Shown here: positions 17,661 through 26,955 of the stretch, piece after piece | Position numbering within the stretch: position 1 is the first letter of the stretch | Layout of the letters: every line of letters begins with the position of its first letter | Source of the DNA: Halomonas socia | Lineage (GTDB): Bacteria > Pseudomonadota > Gammaproteobacteria > Pseudomonadales > Halomonadaceae | DNA length: 64,000 nucleotides | Assembly: GCF_010977575.1 (NCBI RefSeq) | Contig: NZ_CP048812.1 | Location: forward strand, 186,001 to 250,000 | Reading direction: 5' to 3' | Position numbers and translations under genes: made by a program | Notes under the pieces: generated by a model | The model's input: the letters and a program-made list of their open reading frames with translations, nothing else | Database searches by the model: none | Told to the model about the DNA's origin: nothing

Positions 17661-18714
17661 GGCCAGCGATATAGCCCGAATATTTCACCAGTTTCGCGAG
17701 GTTGGCCTGCTGGGTGAGCAGCCCAGATCTCACTCTGGATTTAGCGAGAGTCGGTCACTTTTCGATCGATTATACAGCGTCGAGGCGTACTGCCCCCTAC
17801 CCAGTTGTTTATCTCGTGCCGGGGATAGCACTGTGTCGCGCATCCCGGCACCAGCTTGCGTGCAAGCTTCTGGAAGAGGTCCTAGTCGGGGTAGTGACTG
17901 CTCATCATCAGCCGGACGCGTCAGGTATTTCGGATCACCACGCCACCGATCCTCAGCAGCTTCAGGTGCAGGGTAATGACCTGAGCCGTAGCATCCGCGG
18001 TGCGCTTCAGATACGCCGCTCCAGCAGCAGGTAGGCCAGGCCGGCCTGCAGCAGCCGGTACTGGTTGGACCAACAGTCATGGCAGCTGGTGCGGTCGGCG
18101 AACAACCACTGCTGCTCCTTGATGCGGTTTTTCATGTCGCCGGGCGTACAGTAGCGATGGCCATAGAGCCACTGCGGACTGCCGTGCAGGTTGGTCACCA
18201 CGTAGGGTTTTGAATCCGTTTTTCGACAACTCCAGGCCGCGCTTGCTACAGGAATTTGTCGATAAATCAACCACTTGCACACTTACACTGCATACACACA
18301 CAACGTAGAGTCGCTGCAATCTGCGACCAAGCACACCACCATACCCGTTCTAAAGCTGCTACACGCCACTCTCTTCTCTTGCCTTTCGACACAGCTGCCA
18401 ATGGCCCAGCGGATCTGGAGGCGTCTACGGAACCCGGGACAATTCAGCCCCTGTTCAGTGGCTGGGGATGAACAGAGCCGGTTTTGGCACTCGTGCTTGG
18501 TAGGCTCATTGAGCACCGAGCCTAGACCTTGTCGGCGGTATCCGGAGCACTGAACACCGCCGATGCTGCGCTTATCGCTTGAATTCAGGACTGCAAACCG
18601 GACGAAGAAGCACTCTGGTTTGAGCATTATCGCTTGTTCGACTAATTATACATGGTCATATATGATTGCATAATGTACAAAAATCACGAATAACCTTAAT
18701 GGAGATGGAGGCTA
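17661..18714 (-). pseudogene. IS1380-family transposase C-terminal remnant and surrounding non-coding gap
   Basis: On the minus strand from about 18225 to 17850, pieces in several frames read KPYVVTNLHGSPQWLYGHRY, RIKEQQWLFADRTSCHDCWS and NQYRLLQAGLAYLLLERRI, then LKLLRIGGVVIRNT. This is the conserved end of IS1380 transposases, with stops and shifts. It pairs with the N-terminal scrap near 5 kb. From about 18290 to 18714 I recognise no gene; the AT-rich stretch before 18715 should hold the promoter of the monooxygenase gene. Confidence 0.6.
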
Positions 18715-19932
18715 ATGAGAATTGTTATCTCTGGGGCTGGTATAGGTGGACTGACTGCCGCGCTGGCTCTGATTAGAAAGGGATTTGAAGTAACAATCTG
18801 TGAGCGCACCGAGGCCTTCGCACCAATCGGAGCGGGTATTCAGATCGGGCCGAATGCCAGTCGTGTACTACTCGCACTGGGTTTGGAACAGGCATTGGCA
18901 TCTGTGGTTTGTGAAGCCACGGGGAAAGAAGTCCGCCTCTGGAATACCGGCGAGACCTGGCCGCTTTTCGATCTCGGTGCAGACTGCAGGGAACGGTTCA
19001 GCGCACCTTATTGGACTGTGCACCGTGGCGATCTGCATCAAGTTCTCGTGGATGCAGTAGAAGCTTTATCGCCAGGGGCACTCCAACTCGGTCATGCTGC
19101 AAAGGACGTCAGCCAATCGAGCGCTGGCGCGATTCTTCATACATCTAGTGGAAATGTAGTAGGTGATGTAGTCATCGCCGCCGACGGGGTTCATTCATCC
19201 CTGCGCAGTGCGCTTTTCCAATCACCGAAAGCCCGATTCACCGGTCTCATGGCATGGCGCGGGCTGGCCCCGATGGAGGCCCTCCCCGACGCCCTACGCC
19301 ATCCCGTCGGGGCAAACTGGGTCGGGCCAGGCGCACATATCATCACATATCCCGTCCGGGACGGGACCCGTCTAAACTTCGTCGGTGTCGTCGAGAACGA
19401 TAACTGGACTTCCGAATCTTGGTCGGAGTCCGGCACCCATGAGGAATGTGCCGCCGATTTTATGGGCTGGCACCCCCATGTGCAGCAAATCATCCATGCG
19501 CTTGAGACGCCCTTCCGGTGGGCCCTAGTAGAACGGGAACCACTGCAGACTTGGTCCCAAGGACGTGTGGCCATGTTGGGCGACGCATGCCATGCCACCC
19601 TGCCGTTTCTAGCACAAGGCGCAGGAATGGCGATAGAGGACGGCTGGATCCTTGCCGATTGCTTAGCCGAATCCCCCCTTCATCCCGAAACGGCCCTACA
19701 ACGCTATGCTAGTCTACGCCAGCCCCGCACTGCTGCCGTAATTGCAGGATCTTCCGCAAATACAGGACGGTTCCATAATCCAGACCTTGCGCATCCGGAG
19801 CGAGCCCGAGCGTACATTCAAGCCCAATGGGAGCCGGATAAAGTCCGCCAACGCTACGACTGGCTATTCGACTATGACGCACTCTCCGCGACACAAGGGC
19901 CTAAAACAGCTCAGCCTCAAACTAATGGATAA
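18715..19932 (+). CDS. FAD-dependent aromatic monooxygenase (3-hydroxybenzoate 6-hydroxylase/salicylate hydroxylase-like)
   Basis: 405 residues, a group A flavoprotein hydroxylase. The N-terminal FAD fold begins MRIVISGAGIGGLTAALALI (GxGxxG) with acidic ICERTE after it. The second FAD motif with DG is at VVIAADGVHSSLR and the third at RVAMLGDACHATLPFLAQGA (GDAxH). It uses NAD(P)H and O2 to hydroxylate an aromatic acid; the exact substrate is not set by sequence. A GGAGG ribosome site precedes the ATG. It begins a plus-strand operon with a TAXI-TRAP transporter, IclR regulator and second hydroxylase. Confidence 0.87.
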   Translation: MRIVISGAGIGGLTAALALIRKGFEVTICERTEAFAPIGAGIQIGPNASRVLLALGLEQALASVVCEATGKEVRLWNTGETWPLFDLGADCRERFSAPYWTVHRGDLHQVLVDAVEALSPGALQLGHAAKDVSQSSAGAILHTSSGNVVGDVVIAADGVHSSLRSALFQSPKARFTGLMAWRGLAPMEALPDALRHPVGANWVGPGAHIITYPVRDGTRLNFVGVVENDNWTSESWSESGTHEECAADFMGWHPHVQQIIHALETPFRWALVEREPLQTWSQGRVAMLGDACHATLPFLAQGAGMAIEDGWILADCLAESPLHPETALQRYASLRQPRTAAVIAGSSANTGRFHNPDLAHPERARAYIQAQWEPDKVRQRYDWLFDYDALSATQGPKTAQPQTNG

Positions 19933-20012
19933 TTTCTCACAATGTGAGATTTGAACATACTATCGTATCTCAACATGACAATAAGCCTGCTGTAAAGGCA
20001 TTAGGAGAAAAT

Positions 20013-20969
20013 ATGACGTTATTCAGACCAAAAATTGCCGCTTTTGCGACGCTGCTCTTGCTCGCTTCGGCGACACAGGCGCAGCAACTGGGTATCGGCA
20101 CGATGGGCCAAGGCACCAGCGGATACTCTATGGGAGCCGCGATTGCACGCGTCCTGTCGGAAAACGATATTGGCGCACTCGTCCAACCGAGCTCGGGTAC
20201 CAGCGCTTACCTGCCTCTGATCGATATGGGTGAACTCGACCTCGGCATTGCCAATGCCATTGAGATTAGCGATGCGGCCACCGGCAGCGGAGACTTCGAA
20301 GGGCGTGCCCTTGAAAACATTGCCCCTGCCGCGCGGCTCTATCCGTTCCGGGTGGGTATTTTCGTTCAGGACGATAGCGATATGCAGACTATTGCTGACC
20401 TGGCCGGGAATTCTGTTACCTACGGCTTCACCAACCAGGTCACGATCAATCGGGTTGTGGATGCGATACTCGCCGCTGGCGGCATCGAGCCGTCCGATAT
20501 CGAACAAACAATGGTACCGAATGTCGTGCGAGGGGCAGACGATTTCCTCGCTGGCCGAGCCGATGGAGCCTTCTTCGCCATAGGGTCTGGCAAGGTTACG
20601 GAAGTTGACGCCTCCGCGGGTGGCGTTCGCTTTCTCCCCTTGCCTGAAGGCGACGAGGCGAAAGCACGCCTTCAGGAAGTAATCCCCCAAGCCTACGTGG
20701 AGATCCTCGAACCACACGAGGGCCTGACTGGCATTGACGAATCCATACCGGTCATGGCCTATGATTATATGCTGGTTGCGGGTAGCCACGTTCCCGACGA
20801 ACAGATGGCTCGCATCGTCACTATCCTTCGCGACAACAAACAGGCTCTTGTCGACTCCTTCGGCGCGTTTCAGAGCATGGACCCCGAGGACATGTATGTC
20901 GATATCGGTGTGCCCTATCACCCCGGAGCACTCAGCGTATTAAAAACCGAAGAGAAAACTGACGATTAA
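20013..20969 (+). CDS. TAXI family TRAP transporter solute-binding protein
   Basis: 318 residues. The ATG at 20013 follows an AGGAGAAA ribosome site and gives a signal peptide (MTLFRPKIAAFATLLLLAS, cut after ATQAQ). Mature start LGIGTMGQGTSGYSMGAAIA is the TAXI-family ligand loop. Other family parts are the QPSSGTSAYLPLIDMGELDL region, DLGIANAIE and VRGADDFLAGRADGAFFAIG. It delivers the solute, probably an aromatic or carboxylic acid for the neighbouring hydroxylases, to the fused permease downstream. Confidence 0.88.
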   Translation: MTLFRPKIAAFATLLLLASATQAQQLGIGTMGQGTSGYSMGAAIARVLSENDIGALVQPSSGTSAYLPLIDMGELDLGIANAIEISDAATGSGDFEGRALENIAPAARLYPFRVGIFVQDDSDMQTIADLAGNSVTYGFTNQVTINRVVDAILAAGGIEPSDIEQTMVPNVVRGADDFLAGRADGAFFAIGSGKVTEVDASAGGVRFLPLPEGDEAKARLQEVIPQAYVEILEPHEGLTGIDESIPVMAYDYMLVAGSHVPDEQMARIVTILRDNKQALVDSFGAFQSMDPEDMYVDIGVPYHPGALSVLKTEEKTDD

Positions 20970-21068
20970 GCTGCGCCTACCACGGACATGGCACTGGCCT
21001 GTCCGTGGAAGGCTCCATCCCTTTTCGTGTCCGCACCACGCAGTCCGGACTCCGCCAATTTCTGATTG

Positions 21069-22991
21069 ATGGATACAGCCATGACCACCCCGTCCCCTGG
21101 TTCCCCGCGACGGTTCGTCTCCTTTGGCCCGCTGATTATGACACTGGCCACAATCATGACTCTCGGCGCGATTCTTCAAGCACTCGATGTGCCCCGGCGG
21201 ATAGGGCTCAGCCTCTATACTGAACAGTACTTGGCTGCGATCCTTGCCTTCGCGCTCGGCATGACCTTCCTAGTGGCACCCCGCTTCACAGGACGACTTC
21301 GCATCCTCGATCCGGTCCTGGCATTTTCAGGATTCTGTGCCGCCGGCTATGTCGCCTTAACCTATCCATCGATTGTCAATGAGTTGGTCTATAGGCCTTT
21401 GGACGGTCTGATCGTAAGTCTCGTCATCGGCTTGCTGACAGTCGAGGCCGTACGCCGGCTAACCGGACCGGGACTGACCATCATTATTGTCATGTTCTTA
21501 GCCTACGGCGCCTTGGGTCATCTGCTGCCTTTCGGGATGACGCGGCCGATCCTGTGGGACCGACTGGCGATCTATGTAGTGATGGATACCAACGGCCTGA
21601 TCGGTCTTCCGCTGATGGTCACGGCCAGCATGGTGTTTGCGTTCATCTTTTTGGGCCAGCTTCTGATTAGATCCGGCGGTAGCGCCTTCTTCAACGATTT
21701 GGCCATGGCTTTGGTGGGGCGTTCTAGAGGCGGAGCCGCGAAGATTGCGGTCGTCTCGTCTTTCCTCTTTGGCAGCGTCTCAGGCAGCGCGGTCGCCAAC
21801 GTAGCGGCCTCAGGCGGCGTAACCCTCCCACTGATGCGCCGAGCAGGATACAAACCCCACATGGCCGCAGCGATCGAGGCGCTTGCGTCTACCGGTGGGC
21901 AACTTGCTCCGCCTATCATGGGTGCAGCGGCCTTCCTGATGGCGGAGTTTCTCCAGATCTCTTTCGGCACAGTGATCCTGGCTGCGGTGATCCCTTCACT
22001 GCTCTATTACCTAGCGATCTTCTTCTATGTCGATGCCCATGCTGCAGCGACCGGCATGTCCCTGCCCGAGGACGTAGAGATACGCCCACTCCGGCAAGTA
22101 TTAGCGGACGGTTGGCAGTTCGTCGTACCCTTCGTCATTCTGATCTTTGGCTTATTCGGGCTACACTGGCGCCCGGAACTTGCCGCGCTTGCGGCCGCAC
22201 TGGCATTAGCCATTCTGGCTTTGTTCCTGCCCTACCGTGGAAAGCGCAGCCGCCTAGGCGATCTATTTCGTGCCTTTCCCGACGCGGGTAAGGGTATGGT
22301 CGAGATCATCATAATTTCTGCCGCGGCTGGCATGGTCATCGGTGTACTGAACATCTCGGGGCTTTCGTTTTCCCTGACGCTGAGCCTGGTTGCGATGGCG
22401 GAAGGTAGCCTGATGCTGCTATTGCTCATCGCTGCGCTTGTCAGTGTTGTGCTGGGCATGGGGATGCCCACCGTGGGCGTCTACGTGCTTCTGGCCAGCC
22501 TGATCGGTCCGGCACTTGTCCGTGCCGGGATCGAACCTGTCGCCGCGCACATGTTCTTGCTCTACTTTGGGATGCTATCGATGATCACACCCCCGGTCGC
22601 TTTGGCCAGCTTTACCGCCGCGACCATGGCCGGTGCCGAAGCGATGAAAACCGGCTGGCAGGCGTTCCGCATGGGCTGGGTCGCCTACCTGATACCTTTT
22701 GTTATGGTGTTTGAACCGGGGTTGGTCATGCAGGCCGAAGCCTCCGACATTATGTGGCAACTAGCGGGGGCAGTAGCCGGGGTCTGGTTCGCGACCGGTG
22801 CAATTTATGGTTACCTCACTCGGCATCTTAACATCGTGGAGCGAACACTTTTGGCTGCGATCGCTCTGGCAGGAATACTACCGCTTTCGCTGGGCTGGGG
22901 TGGATATCTTGTCAATCTACTAGCAATTTTCGCAGGCGTGGCCCTGACATTCCGCTCTCGACTGATCCCGAGCCTATCTGGAAGGAGTTGA
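21069..22991 (+). CDS. TRAP transporter fused permease (DctQ-DctM type, TAXI system)
   Basis: About 640 residues with 15 or more membrane segments. The N-terminal quarter corresponds to the small DctQ-like unit and the remainder to DctM, with VVSSFLFGSVSGSAVANVAA, LASTGGQLAPPIMGAAAFLM and LGMGMPTVGVYVLLASLIGP as the repeated ion/substrate-binding loops. Starts at 21069 or 21081 are both possible; neither has a strong ribosome site. Cation-coupled uptake with the binding protein encoded 97-110 bp upstream. Confidence 0.87.
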   Translation: MDTAMTTPSPGSPRRFVSFGPLIMTLATIMTLGAILQALDVPRRIGLSLYTEQYLAAILAFALGMTFLVAPRFTGRLRILDPVLAFSGFCAAGYVALTYPSIVNELVYRPLDGLIVSLVIGLLTVEAVRRLTGPGLTIIIVMFLAYGALGHLLPFGMTRPILWDRLAIYVVMDTNGLIGLPLMVTASMVFAFIFLGQLLIRSGGSAFFNDLAMALVGRSRGGAAKIAVVSSFLFGSVSGSAVANVAASGGVTLPLMRRAGYKPHMAAAIEALASTGGQLAPPIMGAAAFLMAEFLQISFGTVILAAVIPSLLYYLAIFFYVDAHAAATGMSLPEDVEIRPLRQVLADGWQFVVPFVILIFGLFGLHWRPELAALAAALALAILALFLPYRGKRSRLGDLFRAFPDAGKGMVEIIIISAAAGMVIGVLNISGLSFSLTLSLVAMAEGSLMLLLLIAALVSVVLGMGMPTVGVYVLLASLIGPALVRAGIEPVAAHMFLLYFGMLSMITPPVALASFTAATMAGAEAMKTGWQAFRMGWVAYLIPFVMVFEPGLVMQAEASDIMWQLAGAVAGVWFATGAIYGYLTRHLNIVERTLLAAIALAGILPLSLGWGGYLVNLLAIFAGVALTFRSRLIPSLSGRS

Positions 22992-22994
22992 TCA

Positions 22995-23804
22995 GTGGCT
23001 AAAGGAAACTCATCTTCAAGCCTTAAACGGCTAATGTCGATCCTCGACATTTTCACCGAATGTCGCCCCGAATGGTCATCGGAAGATATGATGGCCGTGC
23101 TGGGTTATTCGCGCCCGACGCTCTACCGCTACCTTAAAATTCTCACCGATTCGGGAATGCTCGCATCCAGTGCGACCGGGATCTACGCACTTGGGCCCAA
23201 GATCGTCGAAATGGATCATCTTCTCCGGCTATCCGACAAACTAGTAGTCACTGGCCGTCCGATAGTCGAAAGACTGGCCGGCCAATTTACTTGCACAGCC
23301 TTCCTCGTACGCTGGTACCGTGATCGGATACTCTGCGTGCATTCGGAAACTTCGCTTCTAGCTCCGCTCAGCAGCTATCCGCGTGGTCGCGTCATGCCTA
23401 TGAACCGGGGCGCCATTGCACGAGCGATCCTCGCCCACCTGCAACCCCGCAAGGCACGCAAAATAGTTGGATCCTTTGCCCCCGAAGGGCCAGAAGAAGT
23501 CCGCAAAGCACATATCTCCGAACAGATCTCAGCGCTGCGCACGGTCCGCCGGAACGGCTACGCCATCGCATTCAGCGAGGTCACTCCCGGCGTCGTCGCT
23601 ATGGCCTCACCAATCTTTGGAGAAACGGCAGAACCAGCCGGCGCGCTCTGCGTGACCATGCGACAAGAAGATTGTCCATGCAAGGTACAGGCCCTCGTAG
23701 CTCAGGCAGTCCCGGCCGCAGCCGAAAGCATAACCACAACGCTGCGACAGGTCCGCCCCACTGGCGAGGCCAGACCAAAACTCACAATTGAAGAGGAAGC
23801 TTAG
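22995..23804 (+). CDS. IclR family transcriptional regulator (first of two)
   Basis: 269 residues from a GTG at 22995 with GAAGGAG upstream. N-terminal winged helix-turn-helix about residues 10-70 (LKRLMSILDIFTECRPEWSS, LGYSRPTLYRYLKILTDSGM); C-terminal GAF-like effector domain (PMNRGAIARAILAHLQ, IAFSEVTPGVVAMASPIFGE). It sits 3 bp after the permease stop and 5 bp before the next monooxygenase, so it is made from the same transcript as the genes it presumably controls. Confidence 0.87.
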   Translation: MAKGNSSSSLKRLMSILDIFTECRPEWSSEDMMAVLGYSRPTLYRYLKILTDSGMLASSATGIYALGPKIVEMDHLLRLSDKLVVTGRPIVERLAGQFTCTAFLVRWYRDRILCVHSETSLLAPLSSYPRGRVMPMNRGAIARAILAHLQPRKARKIVGSFAPEGPEEVRKAHISEQISALRTVRRNGYAIAFSEVTPGVVAMASPIFGETAEPAGALCVTMRQEDCPCKVQALVAQAVPAAAESITTTLRQVRPTGEARPKLTIEEEA

Positions 23805-23809
23805 AACTG

Positions 23810-25414
23810 ATGAGAAACAAACAGGATGCAGATGTCATCATTTCAGGCGGTGGCCCCGTCGGGATGGGCCTTGCAATAGAGTTGGGGCAGCGCGGCGTGG
23901 CCGTCCTCGTGATCGAAAAGCACCCTTCTCTGCAGCGGATCCCCAAAGGGCAGAACCTGACGCAACGGACAATGGAGCATTTTCGCGCCTGGGGCGCCGA
24001 ATCTGAACTACGCGCAGCTCGAACCGTACCGGCCGGTTTCGGCATCGGTGGGTTGACCAGTTACGGCACACTGTTAGGCGAGCACCACTACGATTGGTTG
24101 AAACGTGAACTCGTCCGCCCCTATTATAGCGCCGATAATGAGCGCCTTCCGCAGTACGCGACCGAAGAAGTACTGCGTACGCGGGCGGCCGCTCTGGACA
24201 GTGTGACACTGCTGACCAAAAAGGAGGTGCGTGATGTCCGTGAGGATGACGAAGGCGTAGCCGTCACGGTCCGTGATCGTACTTTTAACACCGACGAGAT
24301 ATTCCGCGCAGCCTATGCCGTCGGGGCCGACGGCAGCCGATCAGTGGTGCGCGAAGCAGTCGGGCTAACACAAACCGTATTCGATCATGATCGGTTAATG
24401 GTCCTTCTGGTGTTTCAGTCCGACACTCTACACCATGCCCTTTTAGATAAGCATCCCGGAAAAAGCTTTTTCAATGTCCTGCATCCAGACCTTCAGGGCT
24501 ACTGGCTGTTCTTCGGCCGCGTCGATCTGGAAGGAGAGTTTTTCTTTCATGCTCCTCTGCCTGCAGAAGCCGATCCCGAGACCTTCGATTTCCAGGAATA
24601 TGTCGAACGCGCCATCGGCCGGTCTATTGACATGAAGATCCGCCATCGCGGGTTCTGGGATTGCCGCGTGGCCATCGCTGACAGTTACTGTAGCAGACGG
24701 ACTTTCATTGCGGGGGATGCTGCGCACAATCACCCACCTTATGGCGGCTACGGGATCAACACAGGGTTCGAGGATGCTCGAAACCTTGGTTGGAAACTCG
24801 CAGCTCAGATCGAAGGCTGGGGCGGCCCCAAGCTTCTAGCCTCCTACGATTCCGAGCGCCGGCCGGTCTTCTGGTCCACCGCGAAGGACTTCATCGAGAA
24901 ATCCATCGAGACCGACCGCGAGTTCCTGGCAGTCTACGATCCGGCCACTGACCCTGCCGCATTCAAGGCCGCCTGGTCTGCACGCGCACATGGCGCAGGG
25001 GACGAGGTTGGAAGTTTCCAACCGAACTACCGCGGGTCTCTTATAGTTGCTGGATCCCAAGACGGCACCGCCGATGCGAAGGGGCCACGCAGCTTTGCCG
25101 CCCGTGCCGGATACCATCTCGTGCCGCGCGCCCTCCCCGAGGGAGGGACAACCCATGACCGGCTCGGAACAGGCTTCTCGCTAATTGCTCTCGGACAACC
25201 AAGCGCCGCTGCCGGTTTCGTCGATGCCGCCACCGCACTGGGCATTCCGTTGACGATCGTTGAAAGTACTGCGCCAGGATCGAATGACGAAACGGTTGAC
25301 TATGGGGCATCGCTCATCCTCGTGCGTCCCGACCAGTTCGTTGCCTGGGCCGGCGATACAGTATCCGGGGATCTCGGCGCAGCAGGCATCCTGAAATTAG
25401 CGGTCGGCGCTTGA
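23810..25414 (+). CDS. FAD-dependent monooxygenase, PheA/TfdB (phenol hydroxylase-like) family
   Basis: 534 residues. FAD-binding motifs: ADVIISGGGPVGMGLAIELG near residue 10, AAYAVGADGSRSVVREAVGL (DG motif), and RTFIAGDAAHNHPPYGGYGI (GDAAH) near 300, followed by NTGFEDARNLGWKLAAQIEG. A thioredoxin-like C-terminal domain ends the protein, as in PheA/TfdB enzymes. It hydroxylates a phenolic or aromatic acid. Last gene of the plus-strand operon; its end overlaps the end of the convergent IclR gene by 18 bp. Confidence 0.86.
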   Translation: MRNKQDADVIISGGGPVGMGLAIELGQRGVAVLVIEKHPSLQRIPKGQNLTQRTMEHFRAWGAESELRAARTVPAGFGIGGLTSYGTLLGEHHYDWLKRELVRPYYSADNERLPQYATEEVLRTRAAALDSVTLLTKKEVRDVREDDEGVAVTVRDRTFNTDEIFRAAYAVGADGSRSVVREAVGLTQTVFDHDRLMVLLVFQSDTLHHALLDKHPGKSFFNVLHPDLQGYWLFFGRVDLEGEFFFHAPLPAEADPETFDFQEYVERAIGRSIDMKIRHRGFWDCRVAIADSYCSRRTFIAGDAAHNHPPYGGYGINTGFEDARNLGWKLAAQIEGWGGPKLLASYDSERRPVFWSTAKDFIEKSIETDREFLAVYDPATDPAAFKAAWSARAHGAGDEVGSFQPNYRGSLIVAGSQDGTADAKGPRSFAARAGYHLVPRALPEGGTTHDRLGTGFSLIALGQPSAAAGFVDAATALGIPLTIVESTAPGSNDETVDYGASLILVRPDQFVAWAGDTVSGDLGAAGILKLAVGA

Positions 25415-26188
25415 TAGTGGCAGGCTACAGGGAATCTTCTCCGGACTCCCAGTCATCCTCCCGATCTCTTGCGTCGCCTTCGTCAGAGCGGCCTGCAATC
25501 CAACGTTTTCTATCGGGTTGTCGAACCTGCTAACCCCAAGCGCTGTCAGCGCTGCATGAATCATACCATCCGCCCCGAAAATCGGGGCGGATATACCATA
25601 AAACCCACTTTGCAGGCGACTTTCGGTCATAGAAAGCCGACTTTCGCGGATGGCTTCCAGCCCAGCACTCACATCTGAGAGCAGGCCGGGCCTCTGTTGT
25701 TCCTCGATTTCCGCTAACACCCTCCACTGCGACTCTGGAAGATGTGCCATAAACATTCTCCCTGTCGCAGTAGTCATGAGTGGCAGAACAAACCCCACTT
25801 TCACCGAAAAAGGCGACCGGTAACGCCCATCTAACTTATATATGATCGTGGGTCCGTGGTTACCCCAGATCGACAGGGTAAAGGCCTGAGGAAAGCTGTC
25901 CTGTAAAGACTGAATGTGAACCGCAGCGGCATTAGCCACGTCATATTGGTTAATTGCTGCCGCACCTAGTCTCAGCGCAGCTGGCCCGAGGCCGTAGTGT
26001 CCGGTCCTAGGATCCTGTGCAACCATTTCCAGCCGCTGGAAGCTAACGAGATAGAGATAAGCTTTGCTGGCAGGCATGCCAGCCTCTTCCGCTAATAATT
26101 TCAAGGGCATTCTTCGTCCAGCCCTTTCCAGGGCATGTATGAGTCTAAAGCCTACTTCTAAGGACTGAATACCTCGTTTCGAATTCAT
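25397..26188 (-). CDS. IclR family transcriptional regulator (second)
   Basis: 263 residues from the ATG at 26188, which has GGAG six bases upstream; a longer start at 26218 is possible. Helix-turn-helix near residues 5-60 (IQSLEVGFRLIHALERAGRR, LAEEAGMPASKAYLYLVSFQ), then the effector domain (LPLMTTATGRMFMAHLP, MTESRLQSGFYGISAPIFGA). Convergent with the monooxygenase. It differs clearly from the IclR at 22995, so the cluster has two unlike IclR proteins. Confidence 0.86.
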   Translation of the reverse strand: MNSKRGIQSLEVGFRLIHALERAGRRMPLKLLAEEAGMPASKAYLYLVSFQRLEMVAQDPRTGHYGLGPAALRLGAAAINQYDVANAAAVHIQSLQDSFPQAFTLSIWGNHGPTIIYKLDGRYRSPFSVKVGFVLPLMTTATGRMFMAHLPESQWRVLAEIEEQQRPGLLSDVSAGLEAIRESRLSMTESRLQSGFYGISAPIFGADGMIHAALTALGVSRFDNPIENVGLQAALTKATQEIGRMTGSPEKIPCSLPLSSADR

Positions 26189-26218
26189 ATGAAGCTCCGC
26201 TCCGCCAAGTTCAGTCAT

Positions 26219-26539
26219 CAGCCTAGGCTATCGAAAATTGAGTACAGACACCAAAAGAAAATATTTAGGCCAGCCAACCTATTCAAGGCGAGGCGGAAAT
26301 AAAAATAACAATATATCTTATTGCTTTTTATTGGTTTATGTCCATTTTTAATGCGTGAAAACGTTCCTTAAGGCGCACGAATGGACATGCCATGGGAAGC
26401 TGTCGGGTCCCGTGTGATTGATTACCCGTTTGGTAAACAGCTCAGACCGTTTGGCCTGCCATTCCTTCATCGCTGCAATCGGTGATTGGACTTCCCCCGG
26501 TGCAGTAGCTGGCAGTGAAGCCAGCTACCGTCGATGTCA
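26219..26539. other. Gap without an intact gene
   Basis: AT-rich sequence up to about 26360 upstream of the IclR gene (its probable promoter). After it comes a minus-strand open scrap (AAMKEWQAKRSELFTKRVIN region, about 26410-26500) that I cannot assign. Confidence 0.3.
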
Positions 26540-26655
26540 GCAGCACTTCTCTATGACATCTCTGATTTTCGCTGGCTCGCACACGGTATCGAAGACCCAC
26601 TGGCCGAATCCACCCTGCTCGTTGACGGCCTTTACCCTGGTCTCCATAGCAGCGC
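26540..26655 (-). pseudogene. C-terminal scrap resembling type III/helicase-type restriction (Res) subunit
   Basis: The minus-strand frame from about 26654 to a stop at 26541 reads VKAVNEQGGFGQWVFDTVCE and PAKIRDVIEK. This resembles the closing segment of type III Res or related restriction helicases (W..AVN..GGFGRW.F.....P). Only about 38 residues remain, cut at the left by a stop and preceded by an unrelated ERF-like scrap. Confidence 0.4.
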
Positions 26656-26745
26656 GCACAGCATGCAACGCTTGCCATAGCTGGTGGAGGAGCCAAGCGC
26701 CTGTACGGCGTTCTTGTTGCCACTCACATCCGCTGGCAGCAGCAT
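26645..26745 (-). pseudogene. ERF-family (phage single-strand annealing) protein scrap
   Basis: From the ATG at 26745 the minus strand reads MLLPADVSGNKNAVQALGSS, then TSYGKRCMLCALLW, before a stop. The SGNKNAVQA.GS..SYGKRY.L.ALL core is the hallmark of ERF/Sak-type recombination proteins of phages and mobile elements. Both ends of the gene are missing. Confidence 0.45.
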
Positions 26746-26804
26746 GCTTGTCTCCTCGCGATGCCCCTCACTGGTGCATCAGTACACCGGTCACTTGGAT
26801 ACCA

Positions 26805-26955
26805 CGTGCAACCAAGTCGTATCGGGGATCGCGCCTGCACCGCAGGTCTTCGATATTGCAATCAGTTACAGAGCTCCATCTACTACATGGCTCACACTGA
26901 ATTCACCCAGCCAGCAACCAAATCGCAACCTGCACAGCTTGAGTGGCCACTCCTT
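26805..26955 (+). repeat. Degenerate direct repeat R1, right copy
   Basis: Partner of 5659-5806 at an estimated three-quarters identity by eye, including CAACCAAATCGCAACCTGCA near 26913. Its right end abuts the RAMP-like ORF. Confidence 0.5.

Noticed and set aside
18256-18553. Small plus-strand frames in the gap before the first monooxygenase
   Set aside because: No ribosome site, no recognisable motif, and they overlap each other and IS1380 debris.
26418-26900. 160-residue plus-strand frame in the right-hand debris region
   Set aside because: It is opposite to the ERF-like and Res-like scraps and has no recognisable motif.
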